Positions 8,738 through 18,020 of a DNA stretch of 64,000 bases are shown one piece after another (position 1 is the first letter of the stretch; each line of letters begins with the position of its first letter). This stretch comes from Sphingomonas sp. GTDB lineage: Bacteria > Pseudomonadota > Alphaproteobacteria > Sphingomonadales > Sphingomonadaceae. The stretch is from positions 124,001 to 188,000 of the forward strand of contig NZ_JAQZBC010000004.1 in assembly GCF_029239295.1 (NCBI RefSeq), written 5' to 3'. The notes beneath the pieces were generated by a model. It was given only the letters and a program-made list of their open reading frames with translations. It was not told the origin of the DNA and did no database searches. The position numbers were made by a program, and so were the translations under genes.

Positions 8738-9454
8738 ATGCGTCCCAGCGGCCGTGCGCCCGACCAGATGCGCGCCATCACCGTCGAGCCGAATTTTACC
8801 CGTCATGCCGAAGGATCGGTGCTGATCGGCTTTGGTGATACCAAGGTGCTTGTGACAGCCAGCGTCGAGGAGCGGGTTCCCCCGTTCCTTCGCGGCAAGG
8901 GCCAGGGCTGGGTCACGGCCGAATACGGCATGTTGCCTCGCGCCACACACACCCGCGGCAGCCGTGAGGCGGCCAAGGGCAAGCAATCCGGTCGAACCCA
9001 GGAGATCCAGCGGCTGATCGGCCGCTCCCTGCGCGCCGTCACGGACATGCAGGCGCTGGGCGAACGGCAGATCGTGCTGGATTGCGACGTGATCCAGGCG
9101 GATGGCGGCACGCGCACGGCGGCGATTTCGGGCGCATGGGTCGCGCTTCGCATGGCGGTGAACAGCCTGATGGCGGCTGGCAAGATCGAGAAGGATCCGA
9201 TTTCGCAGAAGGTCGCGGCGGTCAGCTGCGGCATCTTCCAGGGCCAGCCGGTGCTCGACCTCGACTATGACGAGGATTCGAACGCTGACGCCGATGCGAA
9301 CTTCGTTCTGCTGCAGAACGGGCATATCGCAGAAGTGCAGGCCACGGCGGAACATGCGACCTATGACGAGGAGGCGCTGCTGCGTCTGCTCCGCCTGGCG
9401 CGGATCGGCTGCAATGAAATCTTCGCAGCGCAAGATCGGGCGATCGGCGCGTGA
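8738..9454 (+). CDS. rph: Ribonuclease PH
   Basis: This 238-residue protein is the normal RNase PH length. It starts [12 protein letters not shown] and has [30 protein letters not shown], the phosphate-binding [17 protein letters not shown] and [14 protein letters not shown]. The enzyme trims tRNA 3' ends with phosphate. The ATG at 8738 fits the family start. An in-frame ATG at 8732, closer to CGGAG, would add two residues. A 4-nt GTGA overlap links it to rdgB. Confidence 0.97.
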   Translation: MRPSGRAPDQMRAITVEPNFTRHAEGSVLIGFGDTKVLVTASVEERVPPFLRGKGQGWVTAEYGMLPRATHTRGSREAAKGKQSGRTQEIQRLIGRSLRAVTDMQALGERQIVLDCDVIQADGGTRTAAISGAWVALRMAVNSLMAAGKIEKDPISQKVAAVSCGIFQGQPVLDLDYDEDSNADADANFVLLQNGHIAEVQATAEHATYDEEALLRLLRLARIGCNEIFAAQDRAIGA

Positions 9455-10077
9455 GCGGCGAGGGGAACGAGCCGCAGGCGATCCGCAAGCTGCAACCCGG
9501 CAAGCTGGTTATTGCCAGCCACAATCCCGGCAAGGTGCGCGAAATCGCGGCCTTGCTGGAAGGCCATGGGCTGGAGGTGGTATCCGCCGGTGATCTCGAT
9601 CTCCCCGAGCCGGAAGAAACCGGCACGACATTCGTCATGAATGCCGAGCTGAAGGCGCAGGCGGCAGCCGATCTGTCCGGGCTGCCGGCTCTGGCTGACG
9701 ACAGCGGCATCTGTGTCGCTGCCTTGAACGGCGAACCGGGCATCTTTTCGGCGCGCTGGGCCGGGGAAACGAAGGACTTCGGCGAAGCGATGCGCCGGGT
9801 GCATTCCCGGGTCGAAGCGATCGAAGATGCACCGCGCGATGCGCATTTCGTCTGCGCCCTCGCGCTCGCCTGGCCCGACGGCCATGTTGAATGGTTCGAG
9901 GGGCGCGTCGACGGCACGCTCGTCTGGCCGCCGCGCGGGACCAAGGGCTTCGGCTATGATCCGATGTTCCTGCCCAACGGCCGTGATCTGACCTTTGGCG
10001 AGATGGACGAAGACGACAAGCACGCCATCAGCCATCGTGCAGACGCGTTCCGCCAGATGGTCGCCGCGATCTTCTGA
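9451..10077 (+). CDS. rdgB: Non-canonical purine NTP pyrophosphatase (RdgB/HAM1)
   Basis: This 208-residue protein starts at a GTG that overlaps the rph stop. The family motifs are clear: [49 protein letters not shown] and AISHRADAF. It hydrolyses dITP, XTP and similar nucleotides so that they are not built into DNA or RNA. The N-terminus carries about 17 extra residues before the core. In related genomes hemW often follows directly, but here an antisense gene intervenes. Confidence 0.96.
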   Translation: MSGEGNEPQAIRKLQPGKLVIASHNPGKVREIAALLEGHGLEVVSAGDLDLPEPEETGTTFVMNAELKAQAAADLSGLPALADDSGICVAALNGEPGIFSARWAGETKDFGEAMRRVHSRVEAIEDAPRDAHFVCALALAWPDGHVEWFEGRVDGTLVWPPRGTKGFGYDPMFLPNGRDLTFGEMDEDDKHAISHRADAFRQMVAAIF

Positions 10078-10094
10078 AACGTGGCCGGCGCGCC

Positions 10095-10658
10095 TTACAA
10101 GGTGCGCTGGCCCACCACATTGCCCGGCGGGCTGTAACGGCAAACCAGATAATCGTCGCGCCGGTTTGAGGCTAGCGCACAGCCGACCCGTGTTGCGTTT
10201 CGCCAGATAATCTGGGTGTAGTGGGACACATCCTGCCACTTGCCGGTACGGCTGAACGAGGGGGTCACCCCGTTTACGAAATGGCGTTTTTCGGCGATCC
10301 AGTGCCCTGCCATTTCATCGAAGCGATAGGCGCCGCGCGTACCCGTCCACAAATTCTCGCCCTCGCGCTGTGGGCCGGATGGTTGCCTGGCGTGCGCGAA
10401 GCGGCCGGTGCGCGCCAGTTCGCGCGCATAGCGATCGGCCGTCTCCACCAGTGCCGAATCCCACTGCAAGGGCGGCACACCAGCCTCGGCGCGTGTTTGA
10501 TTGTGCGCCGAGAGCATGACGTCCCTCAACAGCGACGTCCCGCGGGGAGCGGGCCTGTCGGATATCTTCTCTTCGACAACGCGTTCCGGGCCCTGTGCGC
10601 ACCCTGAGAGAATAAGAACAAGCGCAGCGAGGTGGCGTCGGAGGAGCATCGCGGCCAT
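10095..10658 (-). CDS. CAP-domain (SCP/PR1) lipoprotein
   Basis: I place the start at 10658, giving 187 residues. A signal segment LLRRHLAALVLILSGC ends in a lipobox (LSGC), so the protein should be lipid-anchored outside the inner membrane. The CAP domain is recognisable from HNQTRAEAGVPPLQWDSAL, FAHARQPSG, GENLW, HYTQIIWRNATRVGCA and LVCRYSPPGN, which supply the usual His/Glu cavity. Bacterial CAP proteins have varied or unknown roles. The gene lies antisense between rdgB and hemW, with only 12 bp between its start and that of hemW, so the two divergent promoters must overlap each other's coding DNA or 5' ends. Confidence 0.88.
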   Translation of the reverse strand: MAAMLLRRHLAALVLILSGCAQGPERVVEEKISDRPAPRGTSLLRDVMLSAHNQTRAEAGVPPLQWDSALVETADRYARELARTGRFAHARQPSGPQREGENLWTGTRGAYRFDEMAGHWIAEKRHFVNGVTPSFSRTGKWQDVSHYTQIIWRNATRVGCALASNRRDDYLVCRYSPPGNVVGQRTL

Positions 10659-10670
10659 ATCGGCGGCACC

Positions 10671-11825
10671 ATGCCCTTCGACAATGCCCTTGCGCTTTAC
10701 ATTCACTGGCCGTTCTGCGTCTCGAAATGTCCCTATTGCGATTTCAACAGCCACGTTCGTGCCTCGGTGGATCAGGACATGTGGCGAGAAGCGCTGCTCG
10801 CCGATCTTGCCCACGAGGCTGCTGTCCTGCCCGGGCGCAAGCTGCGGTCGATCTTTTTCGGGGGTGGCACGCCCTCGTTGATGCCACCGTCGACCGTAGC
10901 TGCGCTGCTCGACGCAGCCGAGCGGCACTGGGGCTTCGATCAGGGGATCGAGATCACGCTGGAAGCCAACCCTTCGTCAGTGGAAGCAGCCTGCTTCGCG
11001 GATCTGGCAACGGCGGGGATCAATCGCGTGTCGCTGGGGCTCCAGGCGCTGGATGAAACGGCGCTGCAATTTCTTGGGCGAGCGCATGATGTGGCAGAGG
11101 GGCTTGGCGCGCTGGACATTGCGCAGTCGGTCTTCCCACGCGTCAGCTTCGACTTGATCTATGCGCGGCCCGAGCAGACGCTGGCTGCGTGGGAGGAGGA
11201 GCTTCGTCGCGCGCTGTCCTTCGGTACGGAGCATCTGTCTTTGTATCAGCTCACGATTGAGCCGGGTACGCGCTTTGCCACCGAGGCTGCCGCGGGCAGG
11301 CTGACCATCCCCGATGGAGATGCGGCTGCTGATCTGTTTGAAATGACGCGCGCGATCACCGCAGCGGCGGGGCTGCCGGCTTACGAGATCAGCAATCATG
11401 CGCGGCCGGGCGCGGAGAGCCGCCACAATCTGGCATATTGGCGCTACGGGACCTATGCGGGCGTCGGTCCTGGCGCGCACGGTCGGCGGCAGGGCCTGGC
11501 CACGGTACGGCGCAAGAAGCCGGAAAACTGGCTTTCCGCCATCGCACGCAATGGCCATGGGATTGAGGCGGAAGAGCCGTTGTCACCTGCAACCCAGGCG
11601 TCGGAAGCGCTGCTGATGGGCTTGCGGCTTCGCGAGGGCGTTGACCTTCAGCGTATCGCATCGCTTGCCGGGCGTCCGATCCCCGACATCGTCGACATTG
11701 CCGCAATCGAACGTCATCCGCACCTCATCGCGCTACAGAACGATCGCCTCACCGTCAGTGAGGAGGGGATGCTGTTGCTGGATGCAATCCTGCCGGAAGT
11801 CGTGCGGGATCCGGTGCCCGCCTGA
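10671..11825 (+). CDS. hemW: Radical SAM heme chaperone HemW
   Basis: This 384-residue protein starts at the ATG at 10671, giving MPFDNALALYIHWPFC. The CxxxCxxC cluster motif is at Cys16, 20 and 23, followed by FFGGGTPSLM and a C-terminal HemN_C region. The N-terminus begins directly at the radical SAM core, as in HemW, and lacks the long leader of the true coproporphyrinogen oxidase HemN. HemW binds heme and delivers it to respiratory enzymes. A longer in-frame start at 10632 would run over the CAP gene and is less likely. Confidence 0.92.
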   Translation: MPFDNALALYIHWPFCVSKCPYCDFNSHVRASVDQDMWREALLADLAHEAAVLPGRKLRSIFFGGGTPSLMPPSTVAALLDAAERHWGFDQGIEITLEANPSSVEAACFADLATAGINRVSLGLQALDETALQFLGRAHDVAEGLGALDIAQSVFPRVSFDLIYARPEQTLAAWEEELRRALSFGTEHLSLYQLTIEPGTRFATEAAAGRLTIPDGDAAADLFEMTRAITAAAGLPAYEISNHARPGAESRHNLAYWRYGTYAGVGPGAHGRRQGLATVRRKKPENWLSAIARNGHGIEAEEPLSPATQASEALLMGLRLREGVDLQRIASLAGRPIPDIVDIAAIERHPHLIALQNDRLTVSEEGMLLLDAILPEVVRDPVPA

Positions 11826-11903
11826 CGGCTTCGAGTTGCAAGAGATGGGTTGGCGGTCCCGAGGCGGCGGCGCTAAAGGCCGGCCTGAACAACGGAGAGT
11901 ATC

Positions 11904-13436
11904 ATGCGCGTCATCGACCATCATATCTTCGGGCACCAGAGTGAGGCGGGCGGGCGTGTGTCCGAGGTGTTCGATCCCAACACCGGGCGCGTCCAGGCGC
12001 AGGTGACGCTGGGTACCCAGGCCGATCTGGACCGCGCGGTGGCGGCGGCAGAGGCGGCTCAGCCGGCTTGGGCGGCGACGAACCCGCAGCGCCGCGCGCG
12101 CGTGATGTTCGCGTTCAAAGCGCTGGTCGAAGCCAATATGGACGAGCTCGCGCATCTCCTGTCGTCTGAGCACGGCAAGGTCATCGCCGATTCCAAGGGC
12201 GACATTCAGCGCGGCCTTGAAGTGGTGGAGTTCGCGTGCGGCATTCCGCACGTGCTGAAGGGTGAATTCACCCAAGGCGCGGGGCCGGGCATCGATGTTT
12301 ATTCGATGCGCCAGCCGATCGGCATCGGGGCCGGCATTACGCCGTTCAACTTCCCTGCGATGATCCCGCTGTGGATGGGCGCCGTTGCCACCGCGTGCGG
12401 CAATGCGTTCATCCTCAAGCCCTCCGAACGTGATCCTTCGGTGCCGGTCCGCTTGGCAGAGCTGATGCGTGACGCCGGGATGCCCGAGGGCATTTTCCAG
12501 GTCGTGAACGGCGACAAGGAAATGGTCGACGCGATCTTGGATCACCCGGCGATCGGCGCGGTCAGCTTCGTCGGATCGTCAGACATCGCGCATTATGTTT
12601 ACCGTCGCGGCGTCGCAGCGGGGAAGCGCGTGCAGGCGATGGGCGGCGCGAAGAACCATGGCATCGTCATGCCCGATGCCGACCTCGACCAGGTGGTCGC
12701 CGACCTCGCCGGCGCGGCATTCGGTTCGGCAGGCGAGCGCTGCATGGCGCTGCCGGTCGTTGTGCCGATCGGCGACAAGACTGCCGATGCCCTTCGTGCA
12801 AAGCTGATCCCGGCAATCGAGGCGTTGCGCGTCGGCGTGTCGACCGACGCCGAGGCGCATTACGGCCCCGTCATCAACGAAGCGCATAAGCAGCGGGTTG
12901 AGCAGTGGATCCAGACCGGTGTCGACGAGGGCGCCGAGCTGGTCGTCGATGGTCGCGGGTTCAAGTTGCAGGGGCATGAGGACGGCTTCTTCGTCGGGCC
13001 GTCGCTGTTCGATCGCGTCACCCCGCAGATGAAGAGCTATCAGGAAGAGATTTTCGGACCGGTGCTGCAGATCGTTCGCGCACCAGACTTCGATACCGCG
13101 GTTCGGCTGCCCAGCGACCATCAATATGGCAATGGCGTCGCCATCTTCACCCGCAACGGCCATGCCGCCCGCGAATTTGCAGCGCGCGTTAACGTCGGCA
13201 TGGTCGGCATCAACGTGCCGATCCCGGTGCCGGTCGCCTACCACACCTTCGGCGGGTGGAAGCGGTCTGCGTTCGGCGACACCAACCAGCACGGTATGGA
13301 AGGCGTGAAATTCTGGACCAAGGTCAAGACGATCACGCAGCGTTGGCCCGACGGATCGGCTGATCTGCCGCGCGGCAGCGAGGATGGTGGCCCCTCCCGT
13401 ATTCAGGACGCGTTTGTCATTCCGACGATGGGCTGA
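11904..13436 (+). CDS. mmsA: Methylmalonate-semialdehyde dehydrogenase (CoA-acylating)
   Basis: This 510-residue aldehyde dehydrogenase is of the MmsA type. GITPFNFPAMIPLWM, FILKPSERDPSVPVRLAEL and the catalytic Cys in GSAGERCMALPVVV are visible, as is VPYHTFGGWK-like VAYHTFGGWKRSAFGD near the end. The enzyme turns methylmalonate semialdehyde into propionyl-CoA, the last step of valine (and myo-inositol or thymine) breakdown. GGAGAG precedes the ATG. Other valine enzymes lie downstream, and its product can feed the 2-methylcitrate genes near 41-47 kb. Confidence 0.94.
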   Translation: MRVIDHHIFGHQSEAGGRVSEVFDPNTGRVQAQVTLGTQADLDRAVAAAEAAQPAWAATNPQRRARVMFAFKALVEANMDELAHLLSSEHGKVIADSKGDIQRGLEVVEFACGIPHVLKGEFTQGAGPGIDVYSMRQPIGIGAGITPFNFPAMIPLWMGAVATACGNAFILKPSERDPSVPVRLAELMRDAGMPEGIFQVVNGDKEMVDAILDHPAIGAVSFVGSSDIAHYVYRRGVAAGKRVQAMGGAKNHGIVMPDADLDQVVADLAGAAFGSAGERCMALPVVVPIGDKTADALRAKLIPAIEALRVGVSTDAEAHYGPVINEAHKQRVEQWIQTGVDEGAELVVDGRGFKLQGHEDGFFVGPSLFDRVTPQMKSYQEEIFGPVLQIVRAPDFDTAVRLPSDHQYGNGVAIFTRNGHAAREFAARVNVGMVGINVPIPVPVAYHTFGGWKRSAFGDTNQHGMEGVKFWTKVKTITQRWPDGSADLPRGSEDGGPSRIQDAFVIPTMG

Positions 13437-13442
13437 CCGATT

Positions 13443-13910
13443 TTGTCAAAGAGTCTCTTGTTCGTCGCGTTCGCCGCCCTGACGCTCGCCGCTTGTGGAA
13501 CACCAAGCGGCGAGATGGGCAACAATGTGATGGAAGAAGTCGGGAACATCGTGGCGGCTGACAATACCGTCGCGATGCTCCCGGCAGAGCTCACGACAAC
13601 GGCGGGTAACCGAATGCCCCAGCCATTTGTCGGCCGTTGGGGGCTGACGAGTGAAGATTGCACCGGGACGGCGGGAAATAACAAAGGGTTGATGGTGATC
13701 GCACCTGACCTGATCAGCTTTTACGAAGCGCGCGCCGCCGTGCGGGACTTGCAGGTGATTTCCCCTACCGAAGTTCGAGTGACACTGGCCTTAACCCGGG
13801 AGGGGCAGGATTGGACGCAGGAAACGCCGCTGAAATTTGAAGAGGGCGGGACGAAGCTGAGCCGCCTCGTCGATGGGCGGAAGCTGCAATATGGGCGGTG
13901 CGGCGCATGA
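13443..13910 (+). CDS. Small predicted lipoprotein, function unknown
   Basis: This frame of about 155 codons starts at a TTG 7 nt after mmsA. The N-terminus has a hydrophobic segment LLFVAFAALTLAAC ending in a lipobox, so export and lipidation are expected. The mature part carries two more Cys (near 80 and at the end, in YGRCGA), which may form a disulfide, and a beta-rich stretch (FVGRWGLTSEDC, ITPTEVRVTLALT-like). I do not recognise the family. It overlaps purU by 4 nt (ATGA), so it is probably expressed with it. Confidence 0.78.
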   Translation: MSKSLLFVAFAALTLAACGTPSGEMGNNVMEEVGNIVAADNTVAMLPAELTTTAGNRMPQPFVGRWGLTSEDCTGTAGNNKGLMVIAPDLISFYEARAAVRDLQVISPTEVRVTLALTREGQDWTQETPLKFEEGGTKLSRLVDGRKLQYGRCGA

Positions 13911-14752
13911 GCGACGGCGGCCAGCCGAGCTGGATCCTGACGTTTTCTTGTGACGATCGGGGCGGGATCGTTGCCGCCGTCGCTGGATGCGTGGCGGAAG
14001 CCGACGGGTTCATCCTCGACAGCCAGCAATATGCTGATCTCGATTCCGGTCGATTTTTCATGCGCCTGGTGTTCCGGGGCCCTGACTGCCGCGAGGCCTT
14101 GGCCGACGTTGCCGAGCGTTTTGGCTTTGACTGGACGTTGGTGCCCGCGGATCATCGTCCAAAGGTGCTGATCGCCTGTTCCAACACGTCCCACTGCCTG
14201 AACGATCTGCTGCACCGCTGGTCGATCGGGGCACTGCCGATCGATCCGGTTGGCGTCGTGTCCAATCACCAGACGTTGCGTAGCCTTGCCGAGTGGCACG
14301 GGCTGCCGTTCCATCACTTGCCGGTATCGGCGGCGAACCGGGCTGAACAGGAACAGGACCTTTTCGACCTGTTTGAGCAGAGCGGTGCCGAGTTGCTCGT
14401 GCTCGCGCGTTACATGCAGGTGTTGTCCCCGGACCTGGTGGCGAAGGTGGCTGGACGGTGCGTCAACATCCACCACAGCTTTCTCCCAAGCTTCAAAGGG
14501 GCCAAGCCCTATCATCAGGCGCATGCGCGCGGGGTGAAGCTGATCGGGGCAACAGCTCATTTCGTCACCACCGACCTTGATGAAGGCCCGATCATCGAAC
14601 AGGCGGCCGAGCGCGTGGACCACCGCGCCACGGTGGAGGAACTCATTGGGATCGGGCGCGATATCGAGGCGCAGGTGCTTGCGCGCGCTGTTCGCTGGAT
14701 CGCGGAGCGCCGTGTCCTGCGCAATGGTGCACGCACCGTTGTCTTTCGCTAG
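13907..14752 (+). CDS. purU: Formyltetrahydrofolate deformylase PurU
   Basis: This 281-residue protein starts at the ATG overlapping the lipoprotein stop. An N-terminal ACT domain (WILTFSCDDRGGIVAAVAGC) is followed by the formyl-transfer fold. The catalytic set is present: Asn in GVVSNH, His in INIHHSFLPSFKGA and Asp in VTTDLDEGPIIEQ. PurU hydrolyses 10-formyl-THF to formate and THF, balancing one-carbon units. Its place inside a run of valine-degradation genes is unusual. Confidence 0.95.
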   Translation: MSDGGQPSWILTFSCDDRGGIVAAVAGCVAEADGFILDSQQYADLDSGRFFMRLVFRGPDCREALADVAERFGFDWTLVPADHRPKVLIACSNTSHCLNDLLHRWSIGALPIDPVGVVSNHQTLRSLAEWHGLPFHHLPVSAANRAEQEQDLFDLFEQSGAELLVLARYMQVLSPDLVAKVAGRCVNIHHSFLPSFKGAKPYHQAHARGVKLIGATAHFVTTDLDEGPIIEQAAERVDHRATVEELIGIGRDIEAQVLARAVRWIAERRVLRNGARTVVFR

Positions 14753-14761
14753 AGCCGGAAC

Positions 14762-15907
14762 ATGACTGACCAATTTGATCTTACGGACGACCAGCGCGAG
14801 ATCCAGGATCTCGCCCGCCGCTTCACCGCGGATCGCATCACTCCGTTCGCGGCGGAATGGGATGAGAAGCATATTTTTCCGCGCGACACGATCAAGGCGG
14901 CCGCGGAGCTGGGCTTTGCGGCTATTTATGTCAGCGAGGAAAGCGGCGGCATCAACCTTGGACGCCTCGAAGCGGCGTTGATCATGGAAGCCATGGCTTA
15001 TGGCTGCCCCGCGACGAGCGCCTTTATCTCCATCCACAACATGGCGTCGTGGATGATCGACCGTTTCGCATCGGCCGACCTGAAGGGACGTTACCTGCCC
15101 GATCTGGTGACGATGGAGCGGATGGCGAGCTATTGCCTGACGGAGCCGGGCTCTGGCTCCGACGCAGCCGCCCTGAAGACGACGGCTCGGCTGGAAGGCG
15201 ACCATTATGTCGTCAACGGCAGCAAGCAGTTCATTTCCGGCGCTGGTGAGAACGAAGTCTATGTGACCATGGTGCGCACGGGCGCCGATGGTCCAAAGGG
15301 CATTTCGTGCCTTGTTATCGACAAGGATATGCCGGGCGTCAGCTTCGGTGCGAACGAGCGCAAGCTGGGCTGGCATGCGCAGCCGACGCGCCAAGTGCTG
15401 TTCGACAACGTCAAGGTTCCGGTAGCCAACCGCGTCGGCGACGAGGGTGAAGGGTTCCGCTTCGCCATGATGGGGCTGGACGGCGGACGTCTGAACATCG
15501 GTGCGTGTTCGCTTGGCGGCGCGCAGCGCTGCCTGGACGAAACGATCGCCTACACCCGCGACCGTCAGCAGTTTGGGAAGCCGATTGCCGATTTCCAGAA
15601 CACGCAGTTCACGCTGGCGGACATGGACACCGAACTTCAGGCCGCTCGCTACCTGCTCTATGTGGCCGCGGCGAAAGTGACCGCCAACGCGCCTGACAAG
15701 ACGCGGTTTGCGGCAATGGCAAAACGGCTGGCCACGGACACCGGATCGTCCGTGGTAGACCGCGCACTGCAGCTGCATGGCGGCTACGGCTATCTCATGG
15801 ATTATCCGATTGAGCGCTTCTGGCGCGATCTGCGGGTGCATTCGATCCTGGAGGGCACCAACCAGGTCATGCGGATGATCATTGGACGCGAGCTGACGCG
15901 GCAGTAA
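14762..15907 (+). CDS. Acyl-CoA dehydrogenase, probable isobutyryl-CoA dehydrogenase
   Basis: This 381-residue flavoprotein has the full ACAD fold: N-terminal helices (LTDDQREIQDLARRF), the FAD motif SYCLTEPGSGSDA, the middle domain and a C-terminal helical domain with LQLHGGYGYLMDYPIERFWRD and the Glu in SILEGTNQVM. The sequence resembles ACAD8. Together with mmsA, a 3-hydroxyisobutyryl-CoA hydrolase, an enoyl-CoA hydratase and mmsB this points to oxidation of isobutyryl-CoA to methacrylyl-CoA. A branched or short-chain acyl-CoA preference cannot be proved from sequence. It starts 9 nt after purU. Confidence 0.9.
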   Translation: MTDQFDLTDDQREIQDLARRFTADRITPFAAEWDEKHIFPRDTIKAAAELGFAAIYVSEESGGINLGRLEAALIMEAMAYGCPATSAFISIHNMASWMIDRFASADLKGRYLPDLVTMERMASYCLTEPGSGSDAAALKTTARLEGDHYVVNGSKQFISGAGENEVYVTMVRTGADGPKGISCLVIDKDMPGVSFGANERKLGWHAQPTRQVLFDNVKVPVANRVGDEGEGFRFAMMGLDGGRLNIGACSLGGAQRCLDETIAYTRDRQQFGKPIADFQNTQFTLADMDTELQAARYLLYVAAAKVTANAPDKTRFAAMAKRLATDTGSSVVDRALQLHGGYGYLMDYPIERFWRDLRVHSILEGTNQVMRMIIGRELTRQ

Positions 15908-16011
15908 GCTGCGCGGCGAGGATCCATAATACGCATAGAACGGGAAGGGCGGCAGCGTCGCGTAAGGGCTTGGTGCCGCGCGATTGCCAACCTTCCCGAG
16001 AGAGAGGATCG

Positions 16012-17055
16012 ATGACTGAAGACCTTATCGTCGTCAAAGAGGGTGAAGCCGGCCGAATCCGCCTGAACCGCCCGAAGGCGCTCCATGCGCTTACCAAGGG
16101 CATGTGTGACGGGGTGCTTTCTGCTCTGGAGGAGTGGCGGGAAGATGCGTCGGTCCGGGTGATCATGATCGATCATGCCGAGGGCCGCGGCTTCTGCGCA
16201 GGTGGCGACATCCGCATGCTGGCGGAGAGTGGCGCGAAGGATGGCGCCGAGGCGCGGCAGTTCTTTCACACCGAATATCAGATGAACCATCGGCTGTTCA
16301 CCTACGCAAAGAATACGGTCGCGTTCATGGATGGCATCACCATGGGCGGCGGCGTTGGCCTGTCGCAGCCGTGCCGGTTCTGCGTGGCGACCGAGAACAC
16401 CCGATTTGCTATGCCCGAGACCGGCATCGGCCTGTTCCCTGACGTGGGAGGCGGTTGGTTTCTGTCGCGTCTGCCGGGTCGGATCGGACAATATCTGGCG
16501 CTGACGGGCCATCGTCTGGACGGTGCCGAGACATTCGCGCTGGGGCTTGCCACGCATTATCTGCCTGCCGATCGGCTTGAAGAGGCCAAGGCGCGGATTG
16601 CCGAGCGGCCTGAAGAGATCGCCACGATCCTGTCGGATCTGTCTGTTGCGCCTGGAACGGCCAAGCTGTTGGACCACAAGGCGGAGATCGATCGGCTGTT
16701 TGCGTCCGACCGGCTGGAAGAGATCTACGCGGCGCTGACTGCCGACGATCAGGAATTCGCGCGGGCCACGCTCGCAACGCTCCAAACCAAGTCGCCCCAG
16801 ACCATGAAGGTGAGCCTCAAGCTCCTGCTCGATGGCAAGTCCATGCCTACCTTCGAGGATGAGATGCGGCAGGAATATGCCGTCGGTTCGCGGGTGGTGC
16901 AGCGGCATGACTTCCTGGAAGGCGTGCGTGCGGTGATCGTCGACAAGGATCATGCACCAAAATGGAACCCGGCAACGCCGGAAGGCGTGAGCGATCATCT
17001 GATCGACCAGATCTTCGCGCCGTTGCCGGAGGCAGAGGCCTGGGTGCCGCGCTGA
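16012..17055 (+). CDS. 3-hydroxyisobutyryl-CoA hydrolase (crotonase superfamily)
   Basis: This 347-residue protein begins at the ATG at 16012 after GAGAGAGGA. It has the crotonase oxyanion-hole segments GRGFCAGGDIRM and GITMGGGVGLS, and the HIBCH-type residues MPETGIGLFPDVGGGW (Glu and Asp). It is longer than simple hydratases because of the C-terminal HIBCH extension. The enzyme releases free 3-hydroxyisobutyrate from its CoA ester in valine breakdown, the substrate for MmsB encoded downstream. Confidence 0.92.
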   Translation: MTEDLIVVKEGEAGRIRLNRPKALHALTKGMCDGVLSALEEWREDASVRVIMIDHAEGRGFCAGGDIRMLAESGAKDGAEARQFFHTEYQMNHRLFTYAKNTVAFMDGITMGGGVGLSQPCRFCVATENTRFAMPETGIGLFPDVGGGWFLSRLPGRIGQYLALTGHRLDGAETFALGLATHYLPADRLEEAKARIAERPEEIATILSDLSVAPGTAKLLDHKAEIDRLFASDRLEEIYAALTADDQEFARATLATLQTKSPQTMKVSLKLLLDGKSMPTFEDEMRQEYAVGSRVVQRHDFLEGVRAVIVDKDHAPKWNPATPEGVSDHLIDQIFAPLPEAEAWVPR

Positions 17056-17129
17056 CGCGCTTTCTGTCTAACGTGGCCTGACCGTCACTCGCGGAGGCGA
17101 ACAGTCTCTGCTCTTGCGGGAATAGTATC

Positions 17130-17912
17130 ATGACCGATTACGCTAATATCCTGGTTGAACAGCGCGGCGCGGTGACGATCGTCACGCTCAATCGACCGCA
17201 ATCGCTGAACGCCCTGAACAGCGATGTACTGGCCGACCTCTCTGCAGCCTTCGGTGCCTATGACAAGGATCCTGCGCAGCGCTGCCTCGTCCTGACCGGC
17301 GCCGGAGAAAAGGCCTTCGCCGCAGGCGCTGACATCAAGCAGATGGCGGACATGGCGGCCGCGGATTTCTTCCTGCAGGACTTCTTCGCAGGATGGCAGA
17401 GCGGCGTGGTTGCGACGCGCAAGCCGTGGATCGCCGCCGTCAACGGTTTTGCGCTGGGTGGCGGGTGTGAACTCGCGATGATGGCGGACTTCATCTACGC
17501 CGCAGACACCGCGAAGTTCGGCCAGCCCGAGATCAAGCTGGGCGTCGCACCGGGGATGGGCGGATCGCAGCGACTGACTCGCGCGATCGGCAAGGCGAAG
17601 GCGATGGAGATGTGCCTGACCGGCCGAATGATGGATGCAGCCGAGGCGGAGCGTAGCGGGCTGGTAGCCAAGGTTGTGCCCTTGGCCTCGCTCCTGGAGG
17701 AGACGCTGAAGACCGCCGAGTTGATCGCTGGCATGCCGCCGATGGCCGCCATGGTGAACAAGGAGATGGTCAACACCGCGTTCGAGACCGGGTTGGCTCA
17801 GGGAATCCTGACCGAGCGACGTCTGTTCCAGATCCTGACGGCAACCGAGGACAAGGCCGAGGGGATGGCGGCGTTTGTCGAGAAGCGGCCGGGCGTCTGG
17901 AAGGGGCGCTAG
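17130..17912 (+). CDS. Enoyl-CoA hydratase
   Basis: This 260-residue crotonase has both catalytic glutamates of true hydratases, in [11 protein letters not shown] and [30 protein letters not shown] forms the other half of the oxyanion hole. In this cluster it most likely hydrates methacrylyl-CoA to 3-hydroxyisobutyryl-CoA, though the same enzyme can serve fatty-acid oxidation. It follows the hydrolase gene by 74 nt. Confidence 0.92.
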   Translation: MTDYANILVEQRGAVTIVTLNRPQSLNALNSDVLADLSAAFGAYDKDPAQRCLVLTGAGEKAFAAGADIKQMADMAAADFFLQDFFAGWQSGVVATRKPWIAAVNGFALGGGCELAMMADFIYAADTAKFGQPEIKLGVAPGMGGSQRLTRAIGKAKAMEMCLTGRMMDAAEAERSGLVAKVVPLASLLEETLKTAELIAGMPPMAAMVNKEMVNTAFETGLAQGILTERRLFQILTATEDKAEGMAAFVEKRPGVWKGR

Positions 17913-18020
17913 GGCGCCTCAAGACCCTATCCGCACGAACCACCATTGAAGCGCGGTATCGCTGATCTCAGCTCCGCTATCGGCTGCGCCTGACGATTGT
18001 CGAGGCCCCAGGAGAATTAT

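Noticed and set aside
13721..15841. Minus-strand open frame of about 706 codons
   Set aside because: It runs antisense to purU and the acyl-CoA dehydrogenase gene. Absence of stops is a GC-rich artefact.
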